From positions 62,001-126,000 of the forward strand of contig CAVSND010000027.1 in assembly GCA_963729215.1 (NCBI GenBank): DNA of 64,000 bases, written 5' to 3'. Both the position numbers and the translations under genes were made by a program. The stretch comes from CAVQJU01 sp963729215. Lineage in GTDB: Bacteria > Acidobacteriota > Vicinamibacteria > Vicinamibacterales > CAVVIG01. Under the pieces are notes generated by a model, which was not told the DNA's origin, ran no database searches, and saw only the letters and a program-made list of their open reading frames with translations. Numbering within the stretch: the stretch's first letter is position 1; each line of letters opens with the position of its first letter. Below are positions 9,870-18,443 of the stretch, piece by piece.

Positions 9870-10447
9870 TGCCGGAGCCGCTGCCCGCCATGCCTTCGTC
9901 ACTTGCCCCCGCATTTCTCCTCTCGATGCCCCAGCTCACCGATCCGAATTTCAGCCGGACGGTCGTGCTGCTGTGCAAACACAACAGCGAAGGCGCGTTC
10001 GGGCTGGTTCTCAACCGGCCGCTCGTGACGGAGGGACGAGTCGTCGTCCATCTCGATCCGCCCGTCGAAACCGAGCGCGAACTACAGGTCTGGGTCGGTG
10101 GGCCCGTCGAACCCCAGAGCAGCTGGATTCTGGTGGGCAATGATCTCGATCCCGACGAAGGCCTCGGAGGTCAGCGCATTGCAAATGGCCTGAGCCTGTC
10201 GGTCTCGCCTGACGTGCTGCGGCGACTGCTCGATCCCGAGCCGCCGCCTGGTACGCGCCTCATCGTTGGTTACTCGGGGTGGGGCCCCGGACAGCTGGAG
10301 GCGGAGCTCGCCGAATCAGCCTGGCTGTTGAGCGACGTCGACCGCGATCTGATCTTCGACACCCCGCCAGAGCGCATGTGGGAAACGGCCATTCGCCGTC
10401 TCGGCGCGGATCCCGCGACGCTGCAGACGTCGAGGGGGGTGCATTAG
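9869..10447 (+). CDS. yqgE: YqgE/AlgH (DUF179) family protein
   Basis: This 192-residue cytoplasmic protein belongs to the widespread UPF0301 family, whose biochemical role is not settled. Diagnostic blocks are APAFLLSMPQLTDPNFSRTV near the N-terminus, GAFGLVLNRP, VWVGGPVEPQSSWIL and VGYSGWGPGQLEAEL. ATG 9869 shares a base with the preceding stop; MPSSLAP, starting seven codons later, is an alternative. The terminal CATTAG merges into a TTAGAGG heptamer array, so the stop codon sits at the edge of a repeat. Confidence 0.9.
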   Translation: MPEPLPAMPSSLAPAFLLSMPQLTDPNFSRTVVLLCKHNSEGAFGLVLNRPLVTEGRVVVHLDPPVETERELQVWVGGPVEPQSSWILVGNDLDPDEGLGGQRIANGLSLSVSPDVLRRLLDPEPPPGTRLIVGYSGWGPGQLEAELAESAWLLSDVDRDLIFDTPPERMWETAIRRLGADPATLQTSRGVH

Positions 10448-10503
10448 AGAGGTGAGCGTAGAGGTTGGAGGTTAGAGGTTAGAGGTTAGGGGTTAGGGGA
10501 GGT
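10445..10503. repeat. TTAGAGG heptamer array, left border of decayed cassette
   Basis: About six imperfect copies of TTAGAGG (variants TTGGAGG, TTAGGGG) follow directly on the yqgE stop codon. The array at 11037-11107 carries the same unit in the opposite orientation, so the 10.5-11.1 kb segment is bordered by inverted arrays. Confidence 0.85.
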
Positions 10504-10597
10504 GTCGGAGTCGGGGATCTTGCGGCGATGGCGCGAAACAGGCCGTACAGAAGCCTGCCGACTGAGTTGTTTCGCTCCAGAAGTTGCTCCGTCGGCA

Positions 10598-10830
10598 TCA
10601 GCATTTAGAAACTCCCGAAGACGCCGTGGCGAAGATCGATGCACGTTCCGCAACCTCAGGCGTGGAGCCGATCGCGATGCTCACGTGGTTGCGGAACGCC
10701 CTGGTGCTTCGTCGTAACGCGGTCTTTCCGCAACATTCGCGGGATCTGAAACGGCTGCCCGTCTTAGCTGGGCGCGCGGCCGTGTCAGTTCCGAAGTGCG
10801 GAAAGGACGCGTGACGTCGAAGCAGAGGGC
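10598..10830 (-). pseudogene. Remnant of a four-helix-bundle (S23/IVP-like) gene
   Basis: The translated piece FRNHVSIAIGSTPEVAERAS corresponds to FANHVSIAIGSHAEVETCLE of the intact four-helix-bundle gene at 55306-55677, and the DNA remains alignable around CGATACTCACGTGGTTG. Upstream, the frame is broken and a start-proximal region cannot be recovered, so this is read as a decayed copy. The flanking ~100 bases on either side show no other gene. Confidence 0.5.
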
Positions 10831-10904
10831 ATTCCAACGAGGTCGCATTCACCTGCTCCCACGGTCGAGATCGCGGAAGGATCGAACATCGCCATGATGT
10901 CTCT

Positions 10905-10995
10905 CGGAGAGCTAATCTCGGCCGGCGGATCAATCTGGAGCGAAGCAACTCAATCGGCAAGCTTCTCCACGGCCTCTATCGCGCCATCGCACGCA
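10905..10995 (+). pseudogene. Possible second four-helix-bundle fragment, opposite orientation
   Basis: On the plus strand the short stretch SIGKLLHGLYRAIARR resembles the C-terminus of the intact protein at 55306-55677 (RAGQLLNGLHRSLLAK). As in the intact locus, it lies directly before a heptamer array. The match is short, so this is tentative. Nothing else is seen between 10830 and 11037. Confidence 0.3.
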
Positions 10996-11036
10996 GATCC
11001 CCGGCTCCGAACCTCCTACAGCCTGACCTCCCTTAC

Positions 11037-11107
11037 CTCGACGCTCTAACCCCTAACCCCTAATCCCTAACCTCCAACCTCTAACCTCTAACCCCTCACC
11101 TCCACCC
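11037..11107. repeat. CCTCTAA heptamer array, right border of decayed cassette
   Basis: About eight imperfect copies of CCTCTAA/CCCCTAA run up to the leader of the M49 peptidase gene. It is the inverted partner of the array at 10445-10503. Its CCCTAA look is telomere-like only by coincidence. Confidence 0.85.
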
Positions 11108-11133
11108 TCTTTTCCGAAGGTAGAATTGATTCC

Positions 11134-12838
11134 ATGCGCATCACTCGAGCACTGGCCCTCCTGGGAGTTCTATCCGTGACGGGGCTTGTCGCGCAGGAGG
11201 CAAGCGTGTCGGAGACAGCCCGGCTGCAGAAAATGACCGCGCGATTCGCACCGACCAGCATCCGCGCGGATGTATCACGTCTATCCGCCGCCGATCGGAG
11301 CGTGCTGGCGAAGCTCGTCGAGGCGTCAAAGGTGCTCGACGCGTTGTTCCTGCGGCAAGTCTGGTCCGGCAATGAAGCGATGCTGCTCGACCTCGCGCGC
11401 GATACGACGCCGGAAGGGCGTTCGCGCCTGCACTACTTCCTTCTCAACAAGGGACCGTGGTCGCGGCTCGATCATGATGAAGTCTTCGTGCCGGGCGCGC
11501 CGGCCAAGCCGGCCGGCGCCAATTTCTATCCCGAAGGCTCGTCGAAGGCGGACATCGAGAAATGGATTCAGTCGCTCGCGGAAGCGGATCGCGCCCGTGC
11601 GACGGGCTTTTTCACGACGATCCGCCGCACCGGCAGCGGCTTGACTGCCGTGCCGTACAACGTCGAGTACCAATCCGAACTGGTGCGCGCCGCCGCGCTG
11701 CTGCGCGAGGCGGCCGCGAGTGCGACGGAGCCCACGCTGAAGGCGTTCCTGACAAAGCGCGCGGACGCGCTGTTGTCGAACGACTACTACGAGAGCGACG
11801 TGGCCTGGATGGAGCTGAAGGGGAACATCGAGCCGACGTTCGGGCCATACGAAGTGTACGAAGACGAGCTGTTCAACTACAAGGCGGCGTTCGAGTCGTT
11901 TATCACCGTGCGGGACGAAGCGGAATCCGCCAAGCTGCAGAAGTTCTCCGGCCTGCTCCAGGACGTCGAAGATCACCTGCCGATCGACCCGAAGCATCGG
12001 AACGCGAAGCTCGGCGCGCTCGCGCCCATCGTGGTCGTCAATGAAATCTTCGCGGCTGGCGACGCCAATCGAGGTGTCCAGACAGCCGCCTACAACCTGC
12101 CGAACGACGAGCGTGTTACGCGCGAGAAGGGTGCGAAACGCGTGATGCTGAAGAACGTGCAGGACGCCAAGTTCGCCAAGACCCTCGTGCCGATCTCGAA
12201 GGTCGTGCTGTCGCCCGCGGACCAGAAGGACCTGTCATTCGAGGCGTTCTTCACGCAGATCGTCGTCCACGAGCTGATGCACGGCCTCGGGCCTCACAAC
12301 ATCACCGTCGGCGGCCGCCAGACGACGGTGCGGCAGGCGATGAAGGAGGCCTCGAGCTTCCTCGAGGAAGCGAAAGCCGACATCTCCGGCCTGTTTGCCA
12401 TTCAATACTGGATCGACAAGGGCGTGCTGCCGAAGTCGCTCGAGCGCCCGTTGTACACGACGTATCTGGCGTCGGCGTTTCGATCCATCCGCTTCGGTAT
12501 CAACGAGGCGCACGGCCGGGGTGTCGCCGTCCAGATGAACTACCTGCTGGATCAGGGCGGGTTCGTGGCGCACGATGACGGCACCTTCTCGGTTGATCTG
12601 GTGAAGGTCAAAGCCGGTGTGACGGAGTTGACGCGCGAGATCATGACGATCCAGGCCGAAGGCGATTACGGGAAAGCGGTGGCGTTGCGCGACCGCCTGG
12701 GTGTCATCCGGCCACGTGGTCAAGCGTGCGCTCGACAAGCTCGTGGCCGTGCCGGTCGACATCGAACCGCGCTTTACGACGGCGGACGAGCTCATGGCCG
12801 GCACGCGGTCGGTGCGGGCGCGAGCAGCGAAGCCTTAA
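11134..12838 (+). CDS. M49 (dipeptidyl-peptidase III)-like zinc metallopeptidase, exported (frameshift near 12710)
   Basis: A signal peptide (MRITRALALLGVLSVTGLVAQ) precedes a ~540-residue catalytic region. The zinc motif VVHELMHGLGPHNI (first His near residue 379) and the downstream acidic block FLEEAKADISGLFAIQY correspond to the HEXXXGH/HEXXGH and EECRAD-type motifs of family M49 and its bacterial relatives. It should hydrolyse small peptides outside the cytoplasm. Near 12710 the frame changes; the restored tail VVKRALDKLVAVPVDIEPRF ends at TAA 12838, for about 567 residues. The copper ATPase GTG start follows immediately after this stop, suggesting an operon, although a functional link is not obvious. 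Confidence 0.82.
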
Positions 12839-15295
12839 GTGGCCGCCCGCGTCCTCGACCCCGTGTGCGGGATGATGGTCGATCCGGAACGCGCGGCCGG
12901 CCACGTTGAACACCGCGGGACGACCTACTACTTCTGCTCCAAGGGCTGCGTCGCAAAGTTCACCGCCGAGCCTGAGAAGTTCCTCTCGGGCCGGCGCGAG
13001 CCGATGTCGCCTGCTATTCAGATCGGCGGCCTCAAGCGGCCGACCCCGCCTCCGAGTGACGAACCACGAGGCACAAGCCACGAGCCACGGGCCACGAGCC
13101 ACGAACCACGAGCCACGAACCACGAGCCACGAACCACGACTCACGAGCCACGAGCCACGAGTTACGAGCCGCGAGCGACGCGATACATCTGCCCCATGGA
13201 CCCGGAGGTGGTCAGCGACAAGCCCGGCGCGTGCCCGAAGTGCGGCATGGCGCTCGAGCCGATGATTGCGGATCTCCGCGCGGATGCCGATGCGCCGAAT
13301 CCGGAACTGGTGGACATGACACGCCGCTTCTGGATCGGCGCCCTGTTTGCCGCTCCGGTGTTCGTGTTGACGATGGGCGACATGGTATCGGGCGGCGCGC
13401 TGATGCATCGCCTGGGCGCGGGCGTCGTCAACTGGGTTGAGCTGATCCTCGCGATCCCGGTCGTCCTCTGGTGCGGCAAACCGTTCTTCGAGCGGATGTG
13501 GGCCTCGTTCGTCAACGCGAGCCCGAACATGTTCACGCTGATCGGCATCGGGACCGGTGCGGCGTTCGTCTACAGCGCCGTGGCGACGGTTGCACCTGGC
13601 ATTTTTCCCGACAGCCTGCGGGTCCACGGCGCCGTCGAGACGTATTTCGACACGGCCGTGGTCATCACGGTGCTCGTCCTGCTGGGACAAGTCTTGGAGC
13701 TGCGGGCGCGGCATCGCACCGGCGGCGCGATCCGGCAGCTGCTGAACTTGTCGGCGAAGACGGCCCGGATCGTCCGCGATGGCCGTGAGGAGGACGTTCC
13801 GCTCGAATCGGTGCAGCGCGGCGACCGGCTGCGCGTGCGCCCCGGCGAGAAGGTGCCCGTCGATGGCGTCGTGATCGATGGCAGCGCCGCACTGGACGAG
13901 TCGATGGTCACCGGAGAATCGATTCCGGTGGACAAAGGAACCGGGGATCGTGTCATCGGCGCGACGATCTGCGTCAACGGCACGATGACCATCGAGGCCC
14001 AGCGGGTGGGCAACGAGACGCTGCTTGCGCAGATCGTGCGAATGGTTGGCGACGCCCAGCGCACGCGCGCGCCGATTCAGCGGCTTGCCGATCGGGTCGC
14101 CGCGTACTTCGTGCCGGCTGTCGTCGTGGCGGCGCTCGCGTCATTCGCGGTGTGGGGCTTATGGGGGCCGGCGCCTCGCCTCGCGCACGCGCTGGTGAAC
14201 AGCATAGCCGTCCTGATCATTGCGTGTCCGTGCGCCCTGGGGCTGGCCACGCCGATGGCCATCATGGTCGGAACCGGACGGGGTGCGCATGCGGGCGTGC
14301 TGGTCAAGAACGCCGAGGCGCTGGAGTTGCTCGCGCGCGTGGACGTGCTCGTGGTGGACAAGACGGGGACGCTGACCGAAGGGCGGCCGCGCGTCACGGC
14401 CGTGGAGACGGCGTCCGGCATGTCGGACGTCGAACTGCTTCGACTGGCGGCGTCCGTGGAGCGAGGAAGCGCGCATCCGCTCGCGTCGGCGATCGTGCGC
14501 GAGGCGGAGTTGCGCGGCATCACGCTGCCGGCCGTCTCTCGTTTCATCTCCACGAGCGGTCAGGGTGTCAGCGGGCTCGTGGATGGGCACGCCGTGGACG
14601 TCGGCAGCGCCTCCTTCCTGAACGGTCTCGGCGTGGACGTCTCCGCGCTCGCCGCTCGCGCCGATGGCTATCGGCAATCGGGCCAGACGGCGTTGCTCGT
14701 CGCCGTGGATGGCCGCGCCGCCGGCGTCGTGGCTGTGGCTGATGCCCTGCGCGCTTCCTCCGCCGAAGCCGTCCGCCTGCTCAAGGCGGAGGGATTGTCG
14801 ATCGTGATGCTGACCGGCGACAGCCAGTCGACCGCGGAGGCGATTGCCTCGCAGCTCGGGATCGACGATGTCCGGGCGCAGGTGCTCCCGGGCGGAAAGC
14901 GCGACGTCGTGGCCGAACTGGAGCGGCAGGGGCACCTGGTCGCGATGGCGGGGGACGGCGTGAACGACGCGCCGGCGCTGGCTCAGGCGACGGTTGGCAT
15001 CGCGATGGGCAGCGGCGCGGACGTCGCGATGGAGAGCGCGGGCATCACGCTCATTCGTCCTGACCTGCGCGGCATCGTGCGCGCCCGCCGGCTGTCGCGC
15101 GCGACGCTGCACAACATTCGTCAGAATCTGTTCCTCGCCTTTGTCTACAACGCCGTGGGCGTGCCGCTGGCAGCGGGTGTGCTGTATCCGCTTATCGGAT
15201 GGCAGATCAGCCCCATCTGGGCCAGCGCCGCCATGACGCTCAGTTCGCTTTCGGTGATCACGAACGCGTTGCGGCTCCGTCGCGTGCAGTTGTAA
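12839..15295 (+). CDS. copA: Copper-type P1B ATPase with YHS domain and an in-frame heptapeptide repeat
   Basis: This 818-residue inner-membrane pump should export Cu. It starts at GTG 12839, one base after the upstream stop. Domains in order: YHS metal-binding domain (DPVCGMMVD, residues 5-50); a low-complexity stretch of HEPRATS-like heptapeptides (about 75-118); a heavy-metal-binding domain with ICPMDPEVVSDKPGACPKCG (about 120-145); membrane segments; actuator MVTGESIPVDKG; ion-binding CPCALGLATP (Cys near 463); phosphorylation DKTGTLTEG (Asp near 507); HP motif GSAHPLASA; and hinge GDGVNDAPAL. CPC and HP point to Cu transport. The heptapeptide stretch is encoded by a CCACGAG DNA array found elsewhere only between genes, and it has not disturbed the frame. 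Confidence 0.93.
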   Translation: MAARVLDPVCGMMVDPERAAGHVEHRGTTYYFCSKGCVAKFTAEPEKFLSGRREPMSPAIQIGGLKRPTPPPSDEPRGTSHEPRATSHEPRATNHEPRTTTHEPRATSYEPRATRYICPMDPEVVSDKPGACPKCGMALEPMIADLRADADAPNPELVDMTRRFWIGALFAAPVFVLTMGDMVSGGALMHRLGAGVVNWVELILAIPVVLWCGKPFFERMWASFVNASPNMFTLIGIGTGAAFVYSAVATVAPGIFPDSLRVHGAVETYFDTAVVITVLVLLGQVLELRARHRTGGAIRQLLNLSAKTARIVRDGREEDVPLESVQRGDRLRVRPGEKVPVDGVVIDGSAALDESMVTGESIPVDKGTGDRVIGATICVNGTMTIEAQRVGNETLLAQIVRMVGDAQRTRAPIQRLADRVAAYFVPAVVVAALASFAVWGLWGPAPRLAHALVNSIAVLIIACPCALGLATPMAIMVGTGRGAHAGVLVKNAEALELLARVDVLVVDKTGTLTEGRPRVTAVETASGMSDVELLRLAASVERGSAHPLASAIVREAELRGITLPAVSRFISTSGQGVSGLVDGHAVDVGSASFLNGLGVDVSALAARADGYRQSGQTALLVAVDGRAAGVVAVADALRASSAEAVRLLKAEGLSIVMLTGDSQSTAEAIASQLGIDDVRAQVLPGGKRDVVAELERQGHLVAMAGDGVNDAPALAQATVGIAMGSGADVAMESAGITLIRPDLRGIVRARRLSRATLHNIRQNLFLAFVYNAVGVPLAAGVLYPLIGWQISPIWASAAMTLSSLSVITNALRLRRVQL
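13061..13182. repeat. CCACGAG heptamer array inside the copper ATPase gene
   Basis: About sixteen copies of CCACGAG with single-base variants lie wholly within the coding frame. Because seven is not a multiple of three, the translation is a seven-residue repeat, mainly HEPRATS/HEPRATN/HEPRTTT. The array sits between two soluble metal-binding domains, where an inserted linker would be tolerated. Confidence 0.95.
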
Positions 15296-15311
15296 CTATA
15301 TGGAAAACGCC

Positions 15312-15400
15312 GAGACGGGTTTAACGCAGAGATCGCAGAGATCGCAGAGTTTCTCTCTTACCTACCGAACCCTCTGCGATCTCTGCGTTTAACCCGTCTC
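15312..15400. terminator. Long inverted repeat between convergent genes, possible bidirectional terminator
   Basis: The arms at 15312-15340 and 15372-15400 match at 28 of 29 positions with a 31-base loop. The arms themselves contain a nine-base tandem unit (CAGAGATCG). The right arm extends into the last codons of the decarboxylase gene (residues ENTETG). It lacks a strong U-tract, so terminator function is inferred from position. Confidence 0.65.
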
Positions 15401-16762
15401 TGTGTTCTCTCGTTGCGCGGCGCGTTCAATGGCCGCCAGGCTCACCTCGACGTCGTCGGCAGTCGTGGCCCAGGACGACACGCTGATTCGCATCGCCGCG
15501 CGATCGTGCCATTCCGTGCCCCCGCACCAGCAGGTCCCGTCGCGTTGAATCTGGTCGATGACCGCACGTGTGGCCTCGTCTGTGCCGAACGAGACGAGCA
15601 CCTGATTGATCACCACGTCGTTCAGGACGTCAAAGCCCCGCGCGCGAAGTCCGTCGGCGAAACTCTTCGCGTGCGCGCACGTCCGCTCGATGAGATCGGC
15701 AAGCCCGCGGCGGCCCAGCGACCGCAGCGCCGCCCACAACTCGACCCCTCGTGCTCGTCGTGACATCTCGGGCGTAAACTGCGACGGTTCGCGCAAGGTG
15801 GTCGTGGCCAGGTACGCCGCCGACGTCCCCATCGTCGCCTGAAGGGCGCGCGCGTCCTTCACGAATGCCAGGCCGCAGTCGTATCCGACGTTCGGCCACT
15901 TATGCCCGTCGGTCGCCCACGAATCGGCGTGGGCGAAGGGCGCCGCCAGGTGACGATAGCGTGGCGAGGCGGCTGCCCAGAGTCCAAATGCCCCGTCCAC
16001 GTGCACCCAGGCGCCGGCGTCGTGCGCGCGCTCGCAGATCTCGGCCGCCGGATCGAATGCGCCCGAATTGACGTTGCCTGCCTGGATGCAGACGATCGTG
16101 CGGTCGTCCAGTGCGGGGAGCCTGTCGGCGCGCATCCGCCCCTGGCTGTCCGCGGCGACGCGCGTGACGCGCTGACGTCCAAGGCCGAGCAGGCCGAGCG
16201 CTTTCACAAGCGACACGTGGACTTCGTCGCCGACCACCACCGAGAGCGGCGGCGCGCCAAACAGACCGTCGTTTTCGACATCCCACCCGGCGCGCGCGAG
16301 GAGTGCGTGGCGGGCCGCAGCAAGCCCGGTCAGGTTGGCCAGAGTGGCGCCGGTCACGATGGCGCCGCCGCACCCGGCAGGGAGCCCGAGGATGTCCCGT
16401 GCCCATTCAATGGCCACATCTTCAAAGGCCGCGGCGGCGGGAGACATCGCGCGAAGCGCGGCATTCTGATCCCAGGCGGCGGCGAGCCACGTGGCTGCCA
16501 TGGACGCTGGCAGCGCGCCGCCGTTGACGAACCCGAAGAAGCGGCCCGCGTTGGTCGCGACGGTCGCCGGCGAACCGAGACGATCCAGGAGTTCGAGCAC
16601 GGCACGCGGCTCGGATTCCGTATCGGGGAGCGGAGCGGCCAGCTCCCGTAGCGCGTCGACCGCGTCCGGGGAAGGCGCTACACGGCGGGTTGTCACGTGT
16701 TCGAGGTAGTGCGACGCGCGTTGCGCGGCGTCGTCCAGGAGATCGGAGTGCGCGGGTGTCAT
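15389..16762 (-). CDS. Pyridoxal-phosphate-dependent decarboxylase, group II (aromatic amino acid type)
   Basis: About 457 residues of the fold-type I group II decarboxylase family, which decarboxylates aromatic or related L-amino acids. The PLP lysine lies in SWATDGHKWPNVGYDCG. Other blocks are GFVNGGALPASMAATWLAAAW near the N-terminus, GAIVTGATLANLTGLAAARH and AWVHVDGAFGLWAAASPRYR. Start ATG 16762 (MTPAHSDLLDD) is preferred because the open frame further upstream runs into an octamer repeat array at 16825 and is unlike the family. The last codons lie in the inverted repeat at 15312-15400. Substrate specificity (Tyr, Trp, Phe, Glu or other) cannot be assigned. Confidence 0.85.
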   Translation of the reverse strand: MTPAHSDLLDDAAQRASHYLEHVTTRRVAPSPDAVDALRELAAPLPDTESEPRAVLELLDRLGSPATVATNAGRFFGFVNGGALPASMAATWLAAAWDQNAALRAMSPAAAAFEDVAIEWARDILGLPAGCGGAIVTGATLANLTGLAAARHALLARAGWDVENDGLFGAPPLSVVVGDEVHVSLVKALGLLGLGRQRVTRVAADSQGRMRADRLPALDDRTIVCIQAGNVNSGAFDPAAEICERAHDAGAWVHVDGAFGLWAAASPRYRHLAAPFAHADSWATDGHKWPNVGYDCGLAFVKDARALQATMGTSAAYLATTTLREPSQFTPEMSRRARGVELWAALRSLGRRGLADLIERTCAHAKSFADGLRARGFDVLNDVVINQVLVSFGTDEATRAVIDQIQRDGTCWCGGTEWHDRAAMRISVSSWATTADDVEVSLAAIERAAQRENTETG

Positions 16763-16824
16763 GTCGAGGCCAGTGTGATGCAAGTAGCCCCGGCGGAAAG
16801 GGCCACTTCCGCAATGGACACCAA

Positions 16825-16931
16825 ATCTGGTCATCTGGTCATTTAGTCATCTGGTCATCGTTTGGTCATGGCTTCCATTGCCCGATGGATCAGACAATGA
16901 CCAGATGACCAAATGACTAGATGACCAAATG
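16825..16931. repeat. Inverted octamer array (ATCTGGTC type)
   Basis: About five copies of ATCTGGTC-like octamers at 16825-16870 are matched by an inverted set (GACCAAAT/GACCAGAT) at 16894-16931, with a loop of about 23 bases. The array lies between the decarboxylase start and the MFS stop and could form a long imperfect hairpin in the transcript. Confidence 0.8.
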
Positions 16932-18183
16932 TTAGGTATCTCCCGGGGCCACCCGCTGCGCGTCGATGAGCTGACGGGCGACGATGCGGAGAGCGGGGAG
17001 GCGGATGTTGAAGACGATGGCGCCGACGACGCAGATGAAGCCGCCGATCACGAGCGTGTACGGCGCGCCGATCCGCTCGGCAAGCGCACCTTGAAGCAGC
17101 GCGCCGATCGGCGACATGCCCATGAACATCATCGCGTAAACGGCCATGACGCGGCCGCGCAGCGCATCGGGCACCATCGACTGGATCAGCGTGTTGGTGG
17201 ACGCCGCCTGCGTGATCATCGACATCCCGACAACGAACAGCAGCGCTGCCGAGAGCCAGAATGCGCGTGAAAGCGCGAAGACCATCAGTCCGACGCCGAA
17301 GGTCAGCGCCGAGAGCGCCACGACGCGCCCGAGGCCGCGGGTGCTGGAGCGCGACGCGATGCTCAGCGCGCCGCACAGCGAGCCGAAACCTGCCGACGCC
17401 ATGAGCAGGCCCAGGCCCTTCGGGCCGCCGTGCAGGATGGAATCCGCGAAGATCGGCATGAGTACCGAATACGACATGCCCGCGAAGCTGACGAGCCCGA
17501 CGAGCAGCAGCAGATCGCGCACGGGCGGCGAGCGCCGGACGAAGCGGAATCCCTCGACGGTGTCGGCCAGCGCCGGAGGCGGATGTATCTGCTTGTCGCG
17601 CGCCGGAAGTTTCATCAGCAGCAGGCCGGTGATCACGGCCACGTAGCTGAGGCCGTTAATCAGGAAGCACCAGCCTTCACCGACCGCGGCCAGCAGCACG
17701 CCGGCGACGGCCGGCCCGATGGTCCTGGCGCCGTTGACGATGGACGAGTTCAGCGCGATCGCGTTGACCAGATCCTCCTTGCCCACCATCTCGACGACAA
17801 ACGCCTGGCGGGCCGGGCACGTCGAACGCGTTCACGACGCCCAGCGTGGCCGCGAGGGTGAACACATGCCAGACGTGGACATGGCCCGTGAAGACCAGGG
17901 TGGCCAGGATGAGCGGGAGGACCATCGACGTGGTCTGCGTAATCACGAGGATGCGGTGACGATTGGCGCGATCGGCGACCGTGCCGCCGATGGTGGCCAG
18001 AAGGAAGACGGGAATCTGGCTCGCAAAGCCGGCGACGCCGAGGAGGGCGGCCGACCCGGTCAGCCGGTACACAAGCCACGCCTCGGCGACCTGCTGCATC
18101 CAGGTGCCGACGAGCGAGACAAGCTGGCCGCTGAAGAAGAGCCTGTAGTTTCTGTGGCGGAGCGCGCGGGTAAAACGCGGCAC
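16932..18183 (-). CDS. MFS transporter, enterobactin-exporter (EntS/MFS_3) type (frameshift near 17812)
   Basis: About 416 residues with twelve predicted membrane segments. The N-terminal part begins with RALRHRNYRLFFSGQLVSLV and TWMQQVAEAWLVYRLTGS, characteristic of MFS_3 transporters, and has the loop GGTVADRANRHRILVIT. The frame changes near 17812, between VVNAFDVP and VEMVGKEDLVNAIALNSS, by one extra G. The C-terminal half includes RGRVMAVYAMMFMGMSPIGA. Such proteins export siderophores or small toxic molecules; the substrate here is unknown. The stop codon abuts the octamer array at 16931. Confidence 0.85.
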
Positions 18184-18193
18184 GACGTGCGCG

Positions 18194-18424
18194 TCAGTTC
18201 ATCGAGCAGGCGCCGGGACCGCGCGGGTCGCCGCACGAGCCGCATGGTCCCGCAGGCTGCGCACCGGAGAACGAAGAAACCCCGCTCGCACCCACGGCGA
18301 ATGCGGACAGACGCTTCTGCAACTCCGCGCTCTCGCACTTCGGGCAGACAGGCGACTGTCCCGCCCTGGTCAGGTACTCGAACTGATGGCTGCAGGTGCG
18401 GCATTCGTATTCGAAAAGAGGCAT
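18194..18424 (-). CDS. FmdB-type zinc ribbon protein
   Basis: This 76-residue protein has the FmdB/CxxC_CXXC_SSSS domain: MPLFEYECRTCSHQFEYL followed by SPVCPKCESAELQKRLS, giving two CxxC pairs for one zinc. The Gly/Ser-rich tail with a further CGSCG is common in the family. Its exact role is unknown; FmdB proteins are putative regulators named from the formamidase gene cluster. Start ATG 18424 gives the canonical MPLFEYEC; the longer open frame upstream is antisense to the glycosyltransferase gene. It is divergent from that gene and 11 bases downstream of the MFS start. Confidence 0.88.
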   Translation of the reverse strand: MPLFEYECRTCSHQFEYLTRAGQSPVCPKCESAELQKRLSAFAVGASGVSSFSGAQPAGPCGSCGDPRGPGACSMN

Positions 18425-18443
18425 GAGATATTCTACATCTCCG

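Noticed and set aside
10448..11036. Possible small genes on the plus strand in the gene-poor segment (for example 10502-10717)
   Set aside because: No ribosome binding site or family resemblance; the only recognisable similarity is to four-helix-bundle fragments, mostly on the minus strand.
11037..11107. Telomere-like CCCTAA repeats
   Set aside because: The unit is a variable heptamer (CCTCTAA/CCCCTAA) inside a chromosome between two genes and matches other internal arrays, so it is not a telomere.
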